Of a DNA stretch of 64,000 nt, positions 9,621 to 17,488 are shown one piece after another. The DNA is from Sedimentitalea arenosa (GTDB lineage: Bacteria > Pseudomonadota > Alphaproteobacteria > Rhodobacterales > Rhodobacteraceae): NCBI RefSeq assembly GCF_016428585.1, contig NZ_JAELVR010000003.1, positions 124,001 to 188,000 of the forward strand, given 5' to 3'. The translations under genes were made by a program, and so were the position numbers. The notes beneath the pieces are model-generated. The model made no database searches, had not been told where the DNA came from, and was given only the letters and a program-made list of their open reading frames with translations. Within the stretch, counting starts at the first letter, position 1. Every line of letters begins with the position of its first letter.

Positions 9621-10073
9621 ATGCAAAGCCTGACGGTGGATACGCCGACGGGTCCCGTCACGCTGACCGAAAATCAAGGTGCGTTGGTGGCGGTGACGTG
9701 GGGTGGACAGGCGGCGCAGCACAGCGCATTGCTGGATCGTGCGGCGGAGGAGTTGCGCGGCTATTTCGATGACCCGGAGCGCGGGTTCACGGTGCCCTTG
9801 CACGTGCGCGGTTCGGAATTCTTGCGTGCAGTCTGCGCGGCAATGCGCGCGATCCCGGTGGGCGAGACGCGCACCTATGGCGAGATTGCACGCGGGCTGG
9901 GAGCGCCCGCGCAGGCGATAGGGCAGGCCTGCGGCGCAAATCCGATCCCGATCGTGATCCCCTGCCACCGGGTGCTGGGCGCGAACGGTCTTGGCGGGTT
10001 TTCCGGCGCGGGTGGGGTCGAAACCAAGGTCGCGCTGCTGCGCCACGAGAGGGCCGCGGGATTGCTGATCTAG
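9621..10073 (+). CDS. ogt: Methylated-DNA-protein cysteine methyltransferase
   Basis: A 150-residue suicide DNA repair protein that takes alkyl groups from O6-alkylguanine. The acceptor cysteine is at about residue 115 in the invariant PCHRVLG motif; AIPVGETRTYGEIA and LGGFSGAGGVETKVALL flank it. It has the short Ogt form without the Ada regulatory zinc domain. The gene follows the hydroxyacid dehydrogenase by 31 bases with a modest GAGAGGGG upstream. Ogt versus a non-inducible AGT subfamily cannot be separated by eye. Confidence 0.9.
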   Translation: MQSLTVDTPTGPVTLTENQGALVAVTWGGQAAQHSALLDRAAEELRGYFDDPERGFTVPLHVRGSEFLRAVCAAMRAIPVGETRTYGEIARGLGAPAQAIGQACGANPIPIVIPCHRVLGANGLGGFSGAGGVETKVALLRHERAAGLLI

Positions 10074-10137
10074 ATCAATGCGTTTTATCCATGGGCGCAG
10101 GACTGTGAACGCCAAAGGCAAAGGCAAGGAGAGTGAC

Positions 10138-10605
10138 ATGACCGCATCGAAGGACAACGCCGCACGCAAGCAGGCGGTGCGCGACAAGCTGATGTCGCTG
10201 GAGGAGGCCGAACTGGCCGCCGCGATCGCCCATTACGAGAGCTACCTGGGAGAGTCGCGCCTCGATGACCGCGAGTCCCACGACAAGGACGATATCGCCG
10301 ATGCCCGCGAGAACGCCGACCTTGCGGCTGCCTTCGATCATCCGGTCCACGCCCATCACGCCAAGATCGACGCCATCGAGAACGCGGATTTCTCGCTGAC
10401 CGACACAGTGCGCCCCGGCGCGGTGGTGTCCTTCAACGACAAGCATTTCGTGGTGATCGTCTCGACCTCGAAATTCGACTGTGAAGGTGAGACCTACATG
10501 GGCATCTCGACGCAGAGTCCGATCTACAAGGCAATGGAGGGGTTGAAGGCGGGCGAGAGTTTCACATTCAACGGGCGCGAGATCACGCTGGACGAGGTGC
10601 TCTAG
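10138..10605 (+). CDS. Orphan protein with Gre-factor-like C-terminal domain
   Basis: A 155-residue acidic protein. The first 80 residues are helical and charged (SLEEAELAAAIAHYESYLGESR). The second half, starting around DTVRPGAVVSFNDK and ending GISTQSPIYKAMEGLK then GREITLDEVL, follows the pattern of the GreA/GreB C-terminal domain (surface, substrate sentence 'SPL..AL.G...GD' near the end). It may bind RNA polymerase or simply share the fold. It is not a complete GreA or GreB because the typical N-terminal coiled-coil hairpin sequence is not recognised. The ATG at 10138 has AAGGAGAG upstream and is preferred over the earlier frame opening. Convergent with pcs. Confidence 0.6.
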   Translation: MTASKDNAARKQAVRDKLMSLEEAELAAAIAHYESYLGESRLDDRESHDKDDIADARENADLAAAFDHPVHAHHAKIDAIENADFSLTDTVRPGAVVSFNDKHFVVIVSTSKFDCEGETYMGISTQSPIYKAMEGLKAGESFTFNGREITLDEVL

Positions 10606-10633
10606 GGCGCTGTTCGGCCTGCCCTGACCCGAT

Positions 10634-11338
10634 CTAGACAGGCTTGCCGTTGCGCGGCGGTATGATTTGTTGCGCGATGCCCGCGAAGAGCAGGTAGATG
10701 CTGGTCACGACCAGGCCCCAATGGGCCCAGCTTTCGGGGTGGAAATCGACCCAGGCCGCCCAGCCCGCGAAGAAGGTCCAGGCCAGTGCCATCGGCAGGG
10801 TGACGCTGCGCCAGCGTTCGGTGCGCACGGGGTGGACGAATTTGAGCGGCAGGAACATTGCCACTGCCAGCACCGTGACGAGCGCGAGGATCACCCAGAA
10901 ATTCGGCTCGAGCGCGAAGACCACCAGCACCACCATGTTCCAGCAGCCGGGAAAGCCGAGAAAGGAATTGTCCTTTGTCTTCATGCGGGTGTCGCAGAAG
11001 TACATGGCGCTGGTAAAGGTGATGACGATGATCGCGACCCATCCGGTCCAGCCGTCCATCAGACCCGACTGGAACAGCGCGAAGGCCGGGATGAAGACAT
11101 AGGTCAGGTAATCGATGATCAGGTCGAGCAGAACCCCGTCGAACTCGGGCGCATAGTGCTTGACGTGGTAGCGTCGCGCCAACGGGCCGTCGATGCCATC
11201 GACGAAGAAGGCGATGACCAGCCACAGGAACATCATGCTCCATTCTGTCTGGGCGGCGGCCAGCATGGCGAGCATCGCGAAGACGGCGCCGGTCGCGGTG
11301 AAGAGGTGAACGAGAAGGGCGCGCATCGACAGGGACAT
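10634..11338 (-). CDS. pcs: Phosphatidylcholine synthase
   Basis: A 234-residue integral membrane enzyme making phosphatidylcholine directly from CDP-diacylglycerol and choline, a bacterial pathway common in alphaproteobacteria. The CDP-alcohol phosphotransferase signature is present at about residues 47-79: DGIDGPLARR, then FDGVLLDLIIDYL with spaced aspartates. Several hydrophobic segments surround it. The protein starts MSLSMRALLVHLFTATGAV. It is downstream of xerC on the same strand, with a gap of 87 bases, and converges with the Gre-like gene. Confidence 0.92.
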   Translation of the reverse strand: MSLSMRALLVHLFTATGAVFAMLAMLAAAQTEWSMMFLWLVIAFFVDGIDGPLARRYHVKHYAPEFDGVLLDLIIDYLTYVFIPAFALFQSGLMDGWTGWVAIIVITFTSAMYFCDTRMKTKDNSFLGFPGCWNMVVLVVFALEPNFWVILALVTVLAVAMFLPLKFVHPVRTERWRSVTLPMALAWTFFAGWAAWVDFHPESWAHWGLVVTSIYLLFAGIAQQIIPPRNGKPV

Positions 11339-11425
11339 GCGCCCTGTTTGCAGGAATGGTCTGACGGATGCAAAGCGAAATCGCGCTGCAGCCAGGGCGC
11401 GGTTGCGGCCCCGCCACAGGCCGTC

Positions 11426-12346
11426 TCAGGCGCGCGGGTGGGCGCGGTCGTAGACCTCCATCAGGCGGGCGGTATCGACCGCCGTATAGGCCTGGGTGGT
11501 TGAAAGCGAGGCATGTCCCAGCAGTTCCTGGATCGCGCGCAGATCGCCGCCCGCGCTCAGAAGATGGGTCGCGAAGCTGTGGCGCATCGCGTGCGGCGTG
11601 GCGGTGGCGGGCAGACCCAGTTGCAGCCGGGCGCGTGCCATCACGGACTGGATCGCGCGAGGATTGAGCGGGCCGCCGCGAGTGCCGCGGAACAGGGCCG
11701 CGTCGTTCTGCTGCGGGTGTGGACACAGCCGCAGGTAGGTCGCGACCGCGTCTCGGGCGGGTGCGATCACCGGGACCACGCGCTCCTTGCCGCCCTTTCC
11801 GAGGATCCGGAGCGTCGCGGGCAGCGGCGCGTCGGCGCCGGTGAGGCCGAGCGCCTCGGAAATGCGCAGGCCGCAGCCATAGAGAAGGGTCACCACCGCC
11901 ACGTCCCGCGCCGCGACCCAACCGCTGGCGGCCTGCAACTCGACGGTGTCGATCATCGCGCGGGCGGCGTCCTCGGCGAGCGGGCGGGGCAACTTCTTCT
12001 GGAACTTCGGGGCGCGGGTGGACAGCACGGCGGTGGGTTCGAACCCTTCGCGATCGGCGAGCCAGCGATAGAAGGATTTGACCGCCGACAGCTTGCGCGC
12101 CAGCGAGCGTGCGCCCACGCCTCCGGCGCGTGCCTGTGCCATCCAGGCGCGCATGTCGGCGACGGTGATGCGTTCGAGCGCCCCCAGCCCCTGCGGTTCG
12201 CCATGGTGCAGCGTCATGAAGGACAGAAACTCGACCACGTCGCCCTGGTAGGCCGTGATCGTGTTTCTGGCCGCGCCAGCCAGTGCCTTTTGCCCGTCCA
12301 GCCAGGATGACAGCGCATCGCGGCAGGCGGGCGAAATCAGGGTCAT
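11426..12346 (-). CDS. xerC: Tyrosine recombinase XerC
   Basis: A 306-residue site-specific recombinase that, with XerD, resolves chromosome dimers at dif. The N-terminal SAM-like domain includes RNTITAYQGDVVEFLSFM; the catalytic domain has the first arginine in LLYGCGLRISEALGL, the HxxRH box in HAMRHSFATHLLSAG and the tyrosine nucleophile in LSTTQAYTAVD. Length is normal. The start codon overlaps the stop of the DUF484 gene by four bases (ATGA), so the two are translationally coupled, a gene pair conserved in many Proteobacteria. Confidence 0.94.
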   Translation of the reverse strand: MTLISPACRDALSSWLDGQKALAGAARNTITAYQGDVVEFLSFMTLHHGEPQGLGALERITVADMRAWMAQARAGGVGARSLARKLSAVKSFYRWLADREGFEPTAVLSTRAPKFQKKLPRPLAEDAARAMIDTVELQAASGWVAARDVAVVTLLYGCGLRISEALGLTGADAPLPATLRILGKGGKERVVPVIAPARDAVATYLRLCPHPQQNDAALFRGTRGGPLNPRAIQSVMARARLQLGLPATATPHAMRHSFATHLLSAGGDLRAIQELLGHASLSTTQAYTAVDTARLMEVYDRAHPRA

Positions 12347-13050
12347 GACAGCCAGTGGCGCATCGAGCGTTCGAAGACGCCGGTAAAGAAGGCCAGAAGG
12401 TCTGTCGCGTGCTGCGCGGTGAACTGATCGGCGCGGGCCGACCCGAGCACCAGCATTCCCGGCAGACGCCCGGTGCCGAGGTCGAGCTTGAGGCAGGCCT
12501 CCGACGCGATCTCGGACGCCTTGGCCCCGTAGATGCGTTCGGGGGCATGATCGACCCGGCGCAGCGTGACCTGTCGCGGCGTGCCGCCGCGCAGTTGCGT
12601 AAGGTAGCTGTCGACGAAGCCGGGGCCGACCACCGCCAGCGCGTCGCCAAGCTGCGCAGTGGCCTGGTCGGCGTCTTGCTGGCTGGATTCAAGCACCAGC
12701 TTGATGTGATCCACGCGCAGGATCTCGGCGATCTCGCCGCTCAGGTCCCGCAGGAAGGTTTCGAAATCCAGCGGATCGAGCAGGCGCAGGATCGCCCGGT
12801 GAACCTGGTTGGTGCCCGAGAGGTTCTCGTAGGCGGCAGCGATGACGCTGCGGTGGGTGTCCTCGAGCCGGTCGAGCCGGCTTTCCAGGCGGTCCATCGC
12901 GATGCCGCGCAGATCAACGATATTTGCGCCCATCGCGCGTTCGTTGGCGGCGATCAGGGCGTGCATCACGTCCTTGTCGTCGAGAATCGTGTCCGGCTTG
13001 GCGATGATCGCCGCGCGCAAGGTATCTTCCAGTTTCGGGCTGCTGCTCAT
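12343..13050 (-). CDS. DUF484 family protein (GAF-like)
   Basis: A 235-residue cytoplasmic protein of unassigned function. The middle part DRLESRLDRLEDTHRSVIAAAYENL is an amphipathic helix and the C-terminal half, ending VFERSMRHWLS, has the GAF-like layout of DUF484 proteins. The ATG at 13050 is preceded by GAGG; the alternative in-frame ATG at 13065 has no ribosome site. It overlaps xerC by four bases, as DUF484 genes usually do, hinting at a link with Xer recombination that has not been shown. Confidence 0.85.
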   Translation of the reverse strand: MSSSPKLEDTLRAAIIAKPDTILDDKDVMHALIAANERAMGANIVDLRGIAMDRLESRLDRLEDTHRSVIAAAYENLSGTNQVHRAILRLLDPLDFETFLRDLSGEIAEILRVDHIKLVLESSQQDADQATAQLGDALAVVGPGFVDSYLTQLRGGTPRQVTLRRVDHAPERIYGAKASEIASEACLKLDLGTGRLPGMLVLGSARADQFTAQHATDLLAFFTGVFERSMRHWLS

Positions 13051-13144
13051 AAGGGCCTCGTTCATGTGATGCGGCGGATCGCCTGCCTGTCGGGGTCTGA
13101 TCGCCCCTTGATCCGCAGCATTCGTAAACTTTGTCCTAATTGCA

Positions 13145-13175
13145 ACAGGCCCGGCGGGGGTGCCGCCGGGCCTGT
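13145..13175 (-). terminator. Strong hairpin after fsa
   Basis: A 13-base GC-rich perfect stem (core AGGCCCGGCGG and complement, 5-base loop) lies 30 bases beyond the fsa stop in the minus direction, and separates fsa from DUF484-xerC. The trailing sequence TTGCAATT is only partly T-rich. Confidence 0.65.
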
Positions 13176-13204
13176 GGTGTTCGCGCCGCAGCGTGTGCGT
13201 CGTG

Positions 13205-13858
13205 TCAGAGGATCTTCTGACCGGTCTTGGCCCAGTCGGCCATGAAAGCATCCAGCCCCTTGTCGGTCAGCGGATGGCTGGCCAGGGCCTTGATGACGGC
13301 GGGCGGCGCGGTAATCACGTCGGCGCCGATGCGCGCGCTTTCGGTGACGTGGTTCACCGTTCTGATCGAGGCGGCGAGGATCTGTGTCTCGTAGCCGTAA
13401 TTGTCATAGATCGTGCGGATATCGGCAATCAGCTCCATCCCGTCGAGGTTGATATCGTCGAGCCGCCCGATGAAGGGGCTGATGAAGGTCGCGCCCGCCT
13501 TGGCCGCCAGCAGTGCCTGATTGGCCGAGAAGCACAGCGTGACGTTGACCATGTGGCCCTCATCAGTCAGCACCCTGCAGGTCTTCAGCCCGTCCCAGGT
13601 CAGCGGTACCTTGACGGCGATGTTGTCGGCGATGGCGGCCAGCTTGCGGCCCTCTGCGATCATGTCCTCGGCCTTGAGCGCGACGACTTCGGCCGAAACA
13701 GGACCGTCGACGAGGTCGCAGATCTCTTTGGTGACTTCGAGGATGTCGCGGCCCGATTTCAGGATCAGCGACGGGTTGGTGGTGACGCCGTCCACCATGC
13801 CCAGATCGTTCAGTTCCGCGATCGCGTCGATTTCGGCTGTGTCTACGAAGAATTTCAT
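13205..13858 (-). CDS. fsa: Fructose-6-phosphate aldolase / TalC-type transaldolase
   Basis: A 217-residue small TIM-barrel aldolase of the transaldolase subfamily 3 (FSA/TalC). The Schiff-base lysine is at about residue 83 in [14 protein letters not shown], the N-terminus [13 protein letters not shown] and TTNPSLI (26-32) are typical, and [10 protein letters not shown] follows in the last third. Proteins of this family either cleave fructose 6-phosphate or act as transaldolases; sequence inspection does not decide. It is divergent from priA with about 90 bp between the start codons and has its own terminator. Confidence 0.9.
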   Translation of the reverse strand: MKFFVDTAEIDAIAELNDLGMVDGVTTNPSLILKSGRDILEVTKEICDLVDGPVSAEVVALKAEDMIAEGRKLAAIADNIAVKVPLTWDGLKTCRVLTDEGHMVNVTLCFSANQALLAAKAGATFISPFIGRLDDINLDGMELIADIRTIYDNYGYETQILAASIRTVNHVTESARIGADVITAPPAVIKALASHPLTDKGLDAFMADWAKTGQKIL

Positions 13859-13946
13859 GGCTGCATTCCTTTGATGGGTTGGCCTCGGCTTGGCTTGGCT
13901 TTACCCCATGATCCATGACGCGGAAACCCCCGAGAGGCAGGGCAAG

Positions 13947-16142
13947 GTGAACGAGGCCGAGGTATTCCGGGAGGGCGCGCTGGTCGCGGTTCTGACCACC
14001 CAGCCGCTGGGCCGACTGCTCGACTACAAGGCGCCCGAAGGCGGCTGCCGGTTGGGTGCCTTCGTCGAGGTGCCCTTGGGCCCACGCAAGGTTTTGGGCG
14101 TGGTCTGGGGGCCGGGCAAGGGCGATTACGACCTTGCGCGGGTGCGCTCTGTGATCCGGGTGCTGGACGTCGCCCCGATGCTGGAAGAGATGCGCCAGTT
14201 CCTTTCGCGCGCCGCGGATTACACGCTGACGCCGATGCCCGCGATGCTGCGGCTGGCGACGCGGGCCCCGGGTCTGTCCGATCCGCCCTCGATGCGGAAA
14301 GTCTATCGGCGTGGCACGGCGGAGCCCACCCGCCTGACCGACGCGCGCCGGCGCGTGCTCGAGGTGCTGGCCGACTACGGCTCACTGGCCTTCACGCTCA
14401 AGGAACTGGCCGAAATGGCGGGGGTGACTCCTTCGGTGGTCAAGGGCATGGTCGCTCAGGGCGCGGTGCGCGAAGAGGCCAGCCCGCGCGATTTGCCCTT
14501 TCCGCCGCTGGACCACACCCGCCCCGGCAAGTCCCTGACCGCCGATCAGCAGGCGGCGGCAGGGCACCTGCGCGCCGGGCTGGCGGGCGGCGGCTATGGC
14601 ACGACGCTGCTGAAGGGCGTGACCGGGTCGGGCAAGACCGAGGTCTATCTCGAGGCCGTGGCAGCCTGTCTTGCCGAAGGACGGCAGGCGCTGGTCCTGT
14701 TGCCCGAGATCGCCCTGACGGCCGAGTTCCTGACACGGGTCGAGGCGCGCTTTGGCGCGCGGCCCGCCGAGTGGCATTCGGGGGTCACCATGACCGAGCG
14801 GCGCCGGGTGTGGAAGATGACCGGGCAGGGTCAGGCGCAGCTGGTGGTGGGGGCGCGCTCGGCCCTGTTCCTGCCGTTCCGCGCGCTCGGCCTCGTCATC
14901 GTCGATGAGGAACACGACACCTCCTACAAGCAGGAAGACGGAGTCCTTTACAATGCGCGGGACATGGCGGTGTTGCGCGCGGCCATCTGCGGTGCGCGAG
15001 TCGTCCTGGCCAGCGCCACGCCCAGTCTGGAAAGCTGGGCCAACGCGCAGTCCGGAAAATACGAGCTGCTGGAGTTGTCGGCGCGTTTCGGGGCGGCGGT
15101 GTTGCCCGAAATGGCCGCCATCGACATGCGGGCCGAGCGGATGCAGGCCGGTACCTGGATCTCGCCGACGTTGCGTGACGCGGTGGCGACGCGGCTGAAG
15201 CGCGGCGAGCAATCGCTGCTGTTCATCAACCGGCGCGGCTTTGCCCCGGTGACGCTCTGCCGGGCATGCGGTCAGCAGATCGCCTGTGCGCAGTGTGACG
15301 CACGCATGGTCGAGCACCGGTTCCTGAAACGGCTGATGTGCCATCAATGCGGCGAAACCACGCCGATCCCGACGGTCTGCCCGTCCTGCGGCGCCGAGGA
15401 CCGGCTGGCGCCAGTGGGGCCGGGCGTCGAGCGGCTGGGGGAAGAGGCGGCGGCGCTCTTCCCCGAGGCGCGCATCGCGGTGCTCAGTTCGGATCTGTTC
15501 GGTTCGGCGCGGGCGTTGAAGGCCGCCATCGAAGGGATCGCGGCAGGAGAGGCGGATGTCATCATCGGCACGCAACTGGTGGCGAAAGGGCACAATTTCC
15601 CGCTGCTGACCCTGGTCGGCGTGATCGATGCGGACCTGGGACTTCAGGGGTCGGATCTGCGGGCGGCGGAGCGGACCTTTCAGTTGATGCGGCAGGTCGC
15701 GGGACGCGCCGGACGCGCCGAGAAACCGGGAACGGCGTTGTTGCAGACCTATCAGCCCGAGCATCCGGTGATCAGGGCGATCCTGTCGGGCGACGAGGAG
15801 GGATTCTGGCGCGCCGAAGCAGCGGAACGGGAGGCGGCGGGTGTACCGCCCTTCGGGCGCATGGCGGGAGTTATACTCTCGGGCCCGGACGTCGCGCAGG
15901 TCTTCGACCTTGGCAACACGCTGGCGCGGAATGACGGGGCGTTGCGCGCCGTTGGGGCGCAGGTCTTCGGCCCGGCCCCCGCACCGATCTCGCGGATCCG
16001 GGGCCGCCACCGGGTGCGGCTGCTGGTCAAGGCGCCCAAGGGGGTCGCGTTGCAGGAGGCACTGGCGCGCTGGATCGCGCCGGTCCGCCTGAAAGGCGAC
16101 CTTCGACTCAGCGTCGATATCGATCCGCAGAGCTTTTATTGA
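13947..16142 (+). CDS. priA: Primosomal protein N' (replication restart helicase PriA)
   Basis: A 731-residue DNA helicase that reloads the replisome at stalled forks. After the N-terminal 3'-DNA-binding domain (VAVLTTQPLGRLLDYKAPEGG) come Walker A GVTGSGKTEVY, the DEEH box VDEEHDTSYKQEDG, and the zinc-binding cysteines CRACGQQIACAQC and CHQCGETTPIPTVCPSCG. Motifs V/VI (GTQLVAKGHNFP, AGRAGR) are present. I prefer the GTG at 13947 because it matches the usual N-terminus and yields the normal length; an ATG at 13908 would add 13 residues. It stands alone, divergent from fsa. Confidence 0.94.
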   Translation: MNEAEVFREGALVAVLTTQPLGRLLDYKAPEGGCRLGAFVEVPLGPRKVLGVVWGPGKGDYDLARVRSVIRVLDVAPMLEEMRQFLSRAADYTLTPMPAMLRLATRAPGLSDPPSMRKVYRRGTAEPTRLTDARRRVLEVLADYGSLAFTLKELAEMAGVTPSVVKGMVAQGAVREEASPRDLPFPPLDHTRPGKSLTADQQAAAGHLRAGLAGGGYGTTLLKGVTGSGKTEVYLEAVAACLAEGRQALVLLPEIALTAEFLTRVEARFGARPAEWHSGVTMTERRRVWKMTGQGQAQLVVGARSALFLPFRALGLVIVDEEHDTSYKQEDGVLYNARDMAVLRAAICGARVVLASATPSLESWANAQSGKYELLELSARFGAAVLPEMAAIDMRAERMQAGTWISPTLRDAVATRLKRGEQSLLFINRRGFAPVTLCRACGQQIACAQCDARMVEHRFLKRLMCHQCGETTPIPTVCPSCGAEDRLAPVGPGVERLGEEAAALFPEARIAVLSSDLFGSARALKAAIEGIAAGEADVIIGTQLVAKGHNFPLLTLVGVIDADLGLQGSDLRAAERTFQLMRQVAGRAGRAEKPGTALLQTYQPEHPVIRAILSGDEEGFWRAEAAEREAAGVPPFGRMAGVILSGPDVAQVFDLGNTLARNDGALRAVGAQVFGPAPAPISRIRGRHRVRLLVKAPKGVALQEALARWIAPVRLKGDLRLSVDIDPQSFY

Positions 16143-16172
16143 TCTGAAGGAGCGACGGCCCATGGGCGGTGT

Positions 16173-16234
16173 GGGGCTTCGCCCCCGCCGTGCTGACGCC
16201 CGGCTCCCCCATGAGTATTTTCGCGAAGATGAAG
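16173..16234. repeat. Dispersed Rhodobacteraceae-type intergenic repeat, copy 1
   Basis: In the convergent gap after priA, a small G/C hairpin (GGGGC TTC GCCCC, 16173-16185) is followed by a C-run and then GAGTATTTTCGCGAAGATGAAG (16213-16234 in shortened form). The same order and nearly the same last element occur at 40063-40109. See the matching entry and finding. Confidence 0.6.
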
Positions 16235-16299
16235 ACCGGGGCTTGCCTGGGGCTGGGTCGGCTTGGATCTGCACCTTTGGCGCGAAAGTGGCGCTCCTG

Positions 16300-17361
16300 C
16301 TATGCCAGTGCGGCGCGGCCAGGCTGGTCGACCAGCAGATCGGTCAGCATCGCGCCGATCCACATGAAAAAGAGCGCGCACCAGGCGGTGCCGGCGAAAA
16401 TCGATCCGCCGGTCACGCCGGCGCCGATCGCGCACCCGCCGGCGAGCATGCCGCCGAACCCCATCAGTGCCGCGCCGATCATTGCCTTGCGCATGGTGAC
16501 CGGACCGTCGAAAGCCTGCCATTTCAGCTCTCCGGAAAGACCCGCAGCGATCATCGCGCCAAGGAAGACGCCCGGAACGAGGCCGATGTCGAATTCCAGA
16601 ACGGCGTTGCGATCGAGAAAGAACATCAGCGTATGGGCCGACGGACCCGTGAAGGTCGCGCTTTCGATCTGCACCGGTTCGAATGCCGCCTGGCTGAGCG
16701 CGTAGGTCAGAACCCAGCCCACGGCGACGGCGAATCCGACGCCCGAGGCGAAGACCAGCCGCGCGGCGCCGATCCGGTTGCGCCGCGACAGGACCAGCGC
16801 GATCACCGCCGTCACGAGGCCGAGCAGCAGGCCGCCCCATTGCGGCAGTCCCAGCGTCGTCAGCAGGTTCATGTTGCGTCCGCCCGAGGTGATCCAGAGC
16901 GCGGCGATCGAATCGCGCATCGGGGACAGCACGCCCGACAGGCTCATCTGTGCGACCACGGCGAAGATCAGGCCCGACACGACCGAGCGCAGGTTGCCGG
17001 TCGCCGCCAGGACCAGAAGCCTTCCCGAGCAGCCGCGCGCGAGCACCATACCAGCCCCGAACATCAGTCCGCCGATGATCGCGCCTGACCAACTGCCCGG
17101 CACTGCCATCATGCGGGCGTCCGCCGCGTTCATCAGGCCGAGAAGCTGCGCGCCCTGCACCCAGACCAGCGCCGTGGAGAAAGTGAGCAGCCAGACCGCG
17201 ACCTTGTCGCCCATCCTGCCACGGGCGAACTCGACCGTCGCCGCGCGCAGGCAAAAGCGCGAGCGTTGCGCGGCGATTCCGAAGATCGTCCCGGTGATGA
17301 GCCCGAAGAGAGCGGCGGTCGGGGCTTCCCCGATCCGGTCGAGCAGGCTGACGATATCCAT
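16300..17361 (-). CDS. YeeE/YedE family membrane transporter
   Basis: A 353-residue polytopic inner-membrane protein with about nine or more hydrophobic segments. It shows the repeated YeeE/YedE pattern: QRSRFCLRAA near residue 35, AGMVLARGCSGR in the middle and MLAGGCAIGAGVTGG near the end, each with a conserved cysteine. In the characterised member TsuA these cysteines pass thiosulfate through the membrane, so uptake of thiosulfate or another sulfur compound is the best inference. It is divergent from an MFS gene across 127 bp containing an FNR-like half-palindrome. Confidence 0.88.
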   Translation of the reverse strand: MDIVSLLDRIGEAPTAALFGLITGTIFGIAAQRSRFCLRAATVEFARGRMGDKVAVWLLTFSTALVWVQGAQLLGLMNAADARMMAVPGSWSGAIIGGLMFGAGMVLARGCSGRLLVLAATGNLRSVVSGLIFAVVAQMSLSGVLSPMRDSIAALWITSGGRNMNLLTTLGLPQWGGLLLGLVTAVIALVLSRRNRIGAARLVFASGVGFAVAVGWVLTYALSQAAFEPVQIESATFTGPSAHTLMFFLDRNAVLEFDIGLVPGVFLGAMIAAGLSGELKWQAFDGPVTMRKAMIGAALMGFGGMLAGGCAIGAGVTGGSIFAGTAWCALFFMWIGAMLTDLLVDQPGRAALA

Positions 17362-17417
17362 GGCGGTGCTCCGTTGCGGTCCTTGCGGCGATTTATTCGG
17401 TTTCCTGCATTCGTGCC

Positions 17418-17431
17418 TTGATGCAGATCAG
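17418..17431. promoter_or_regulatory. Near-consensus FNR/CRP-type box
   Basis: TTGATGCAGATCAG matches the TTGAT-N4-ATCAA palindrome in nine of ten positions. It sits in the 127-bp divergent gap between the YeeE/YedE and MFS transporter genes, 57 and 58 bases from the two start codons. Binding is inferred. Confidence 0.4.
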
Positions 17432-17488
17432 GTTCGCCGGGTGCTTATTTGTCTCGCCAAGCCGCGTGAACGGGCGTATGCCGTTCAC

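Noticed and set aside
10066-10079. FNR-like CTGATCTAGATCAA at the end of the ogt gene
   Set aside because: It lies within the last codons and stop of the gene and has one mismatch; GATC-rich sequences produce such matches by chance.
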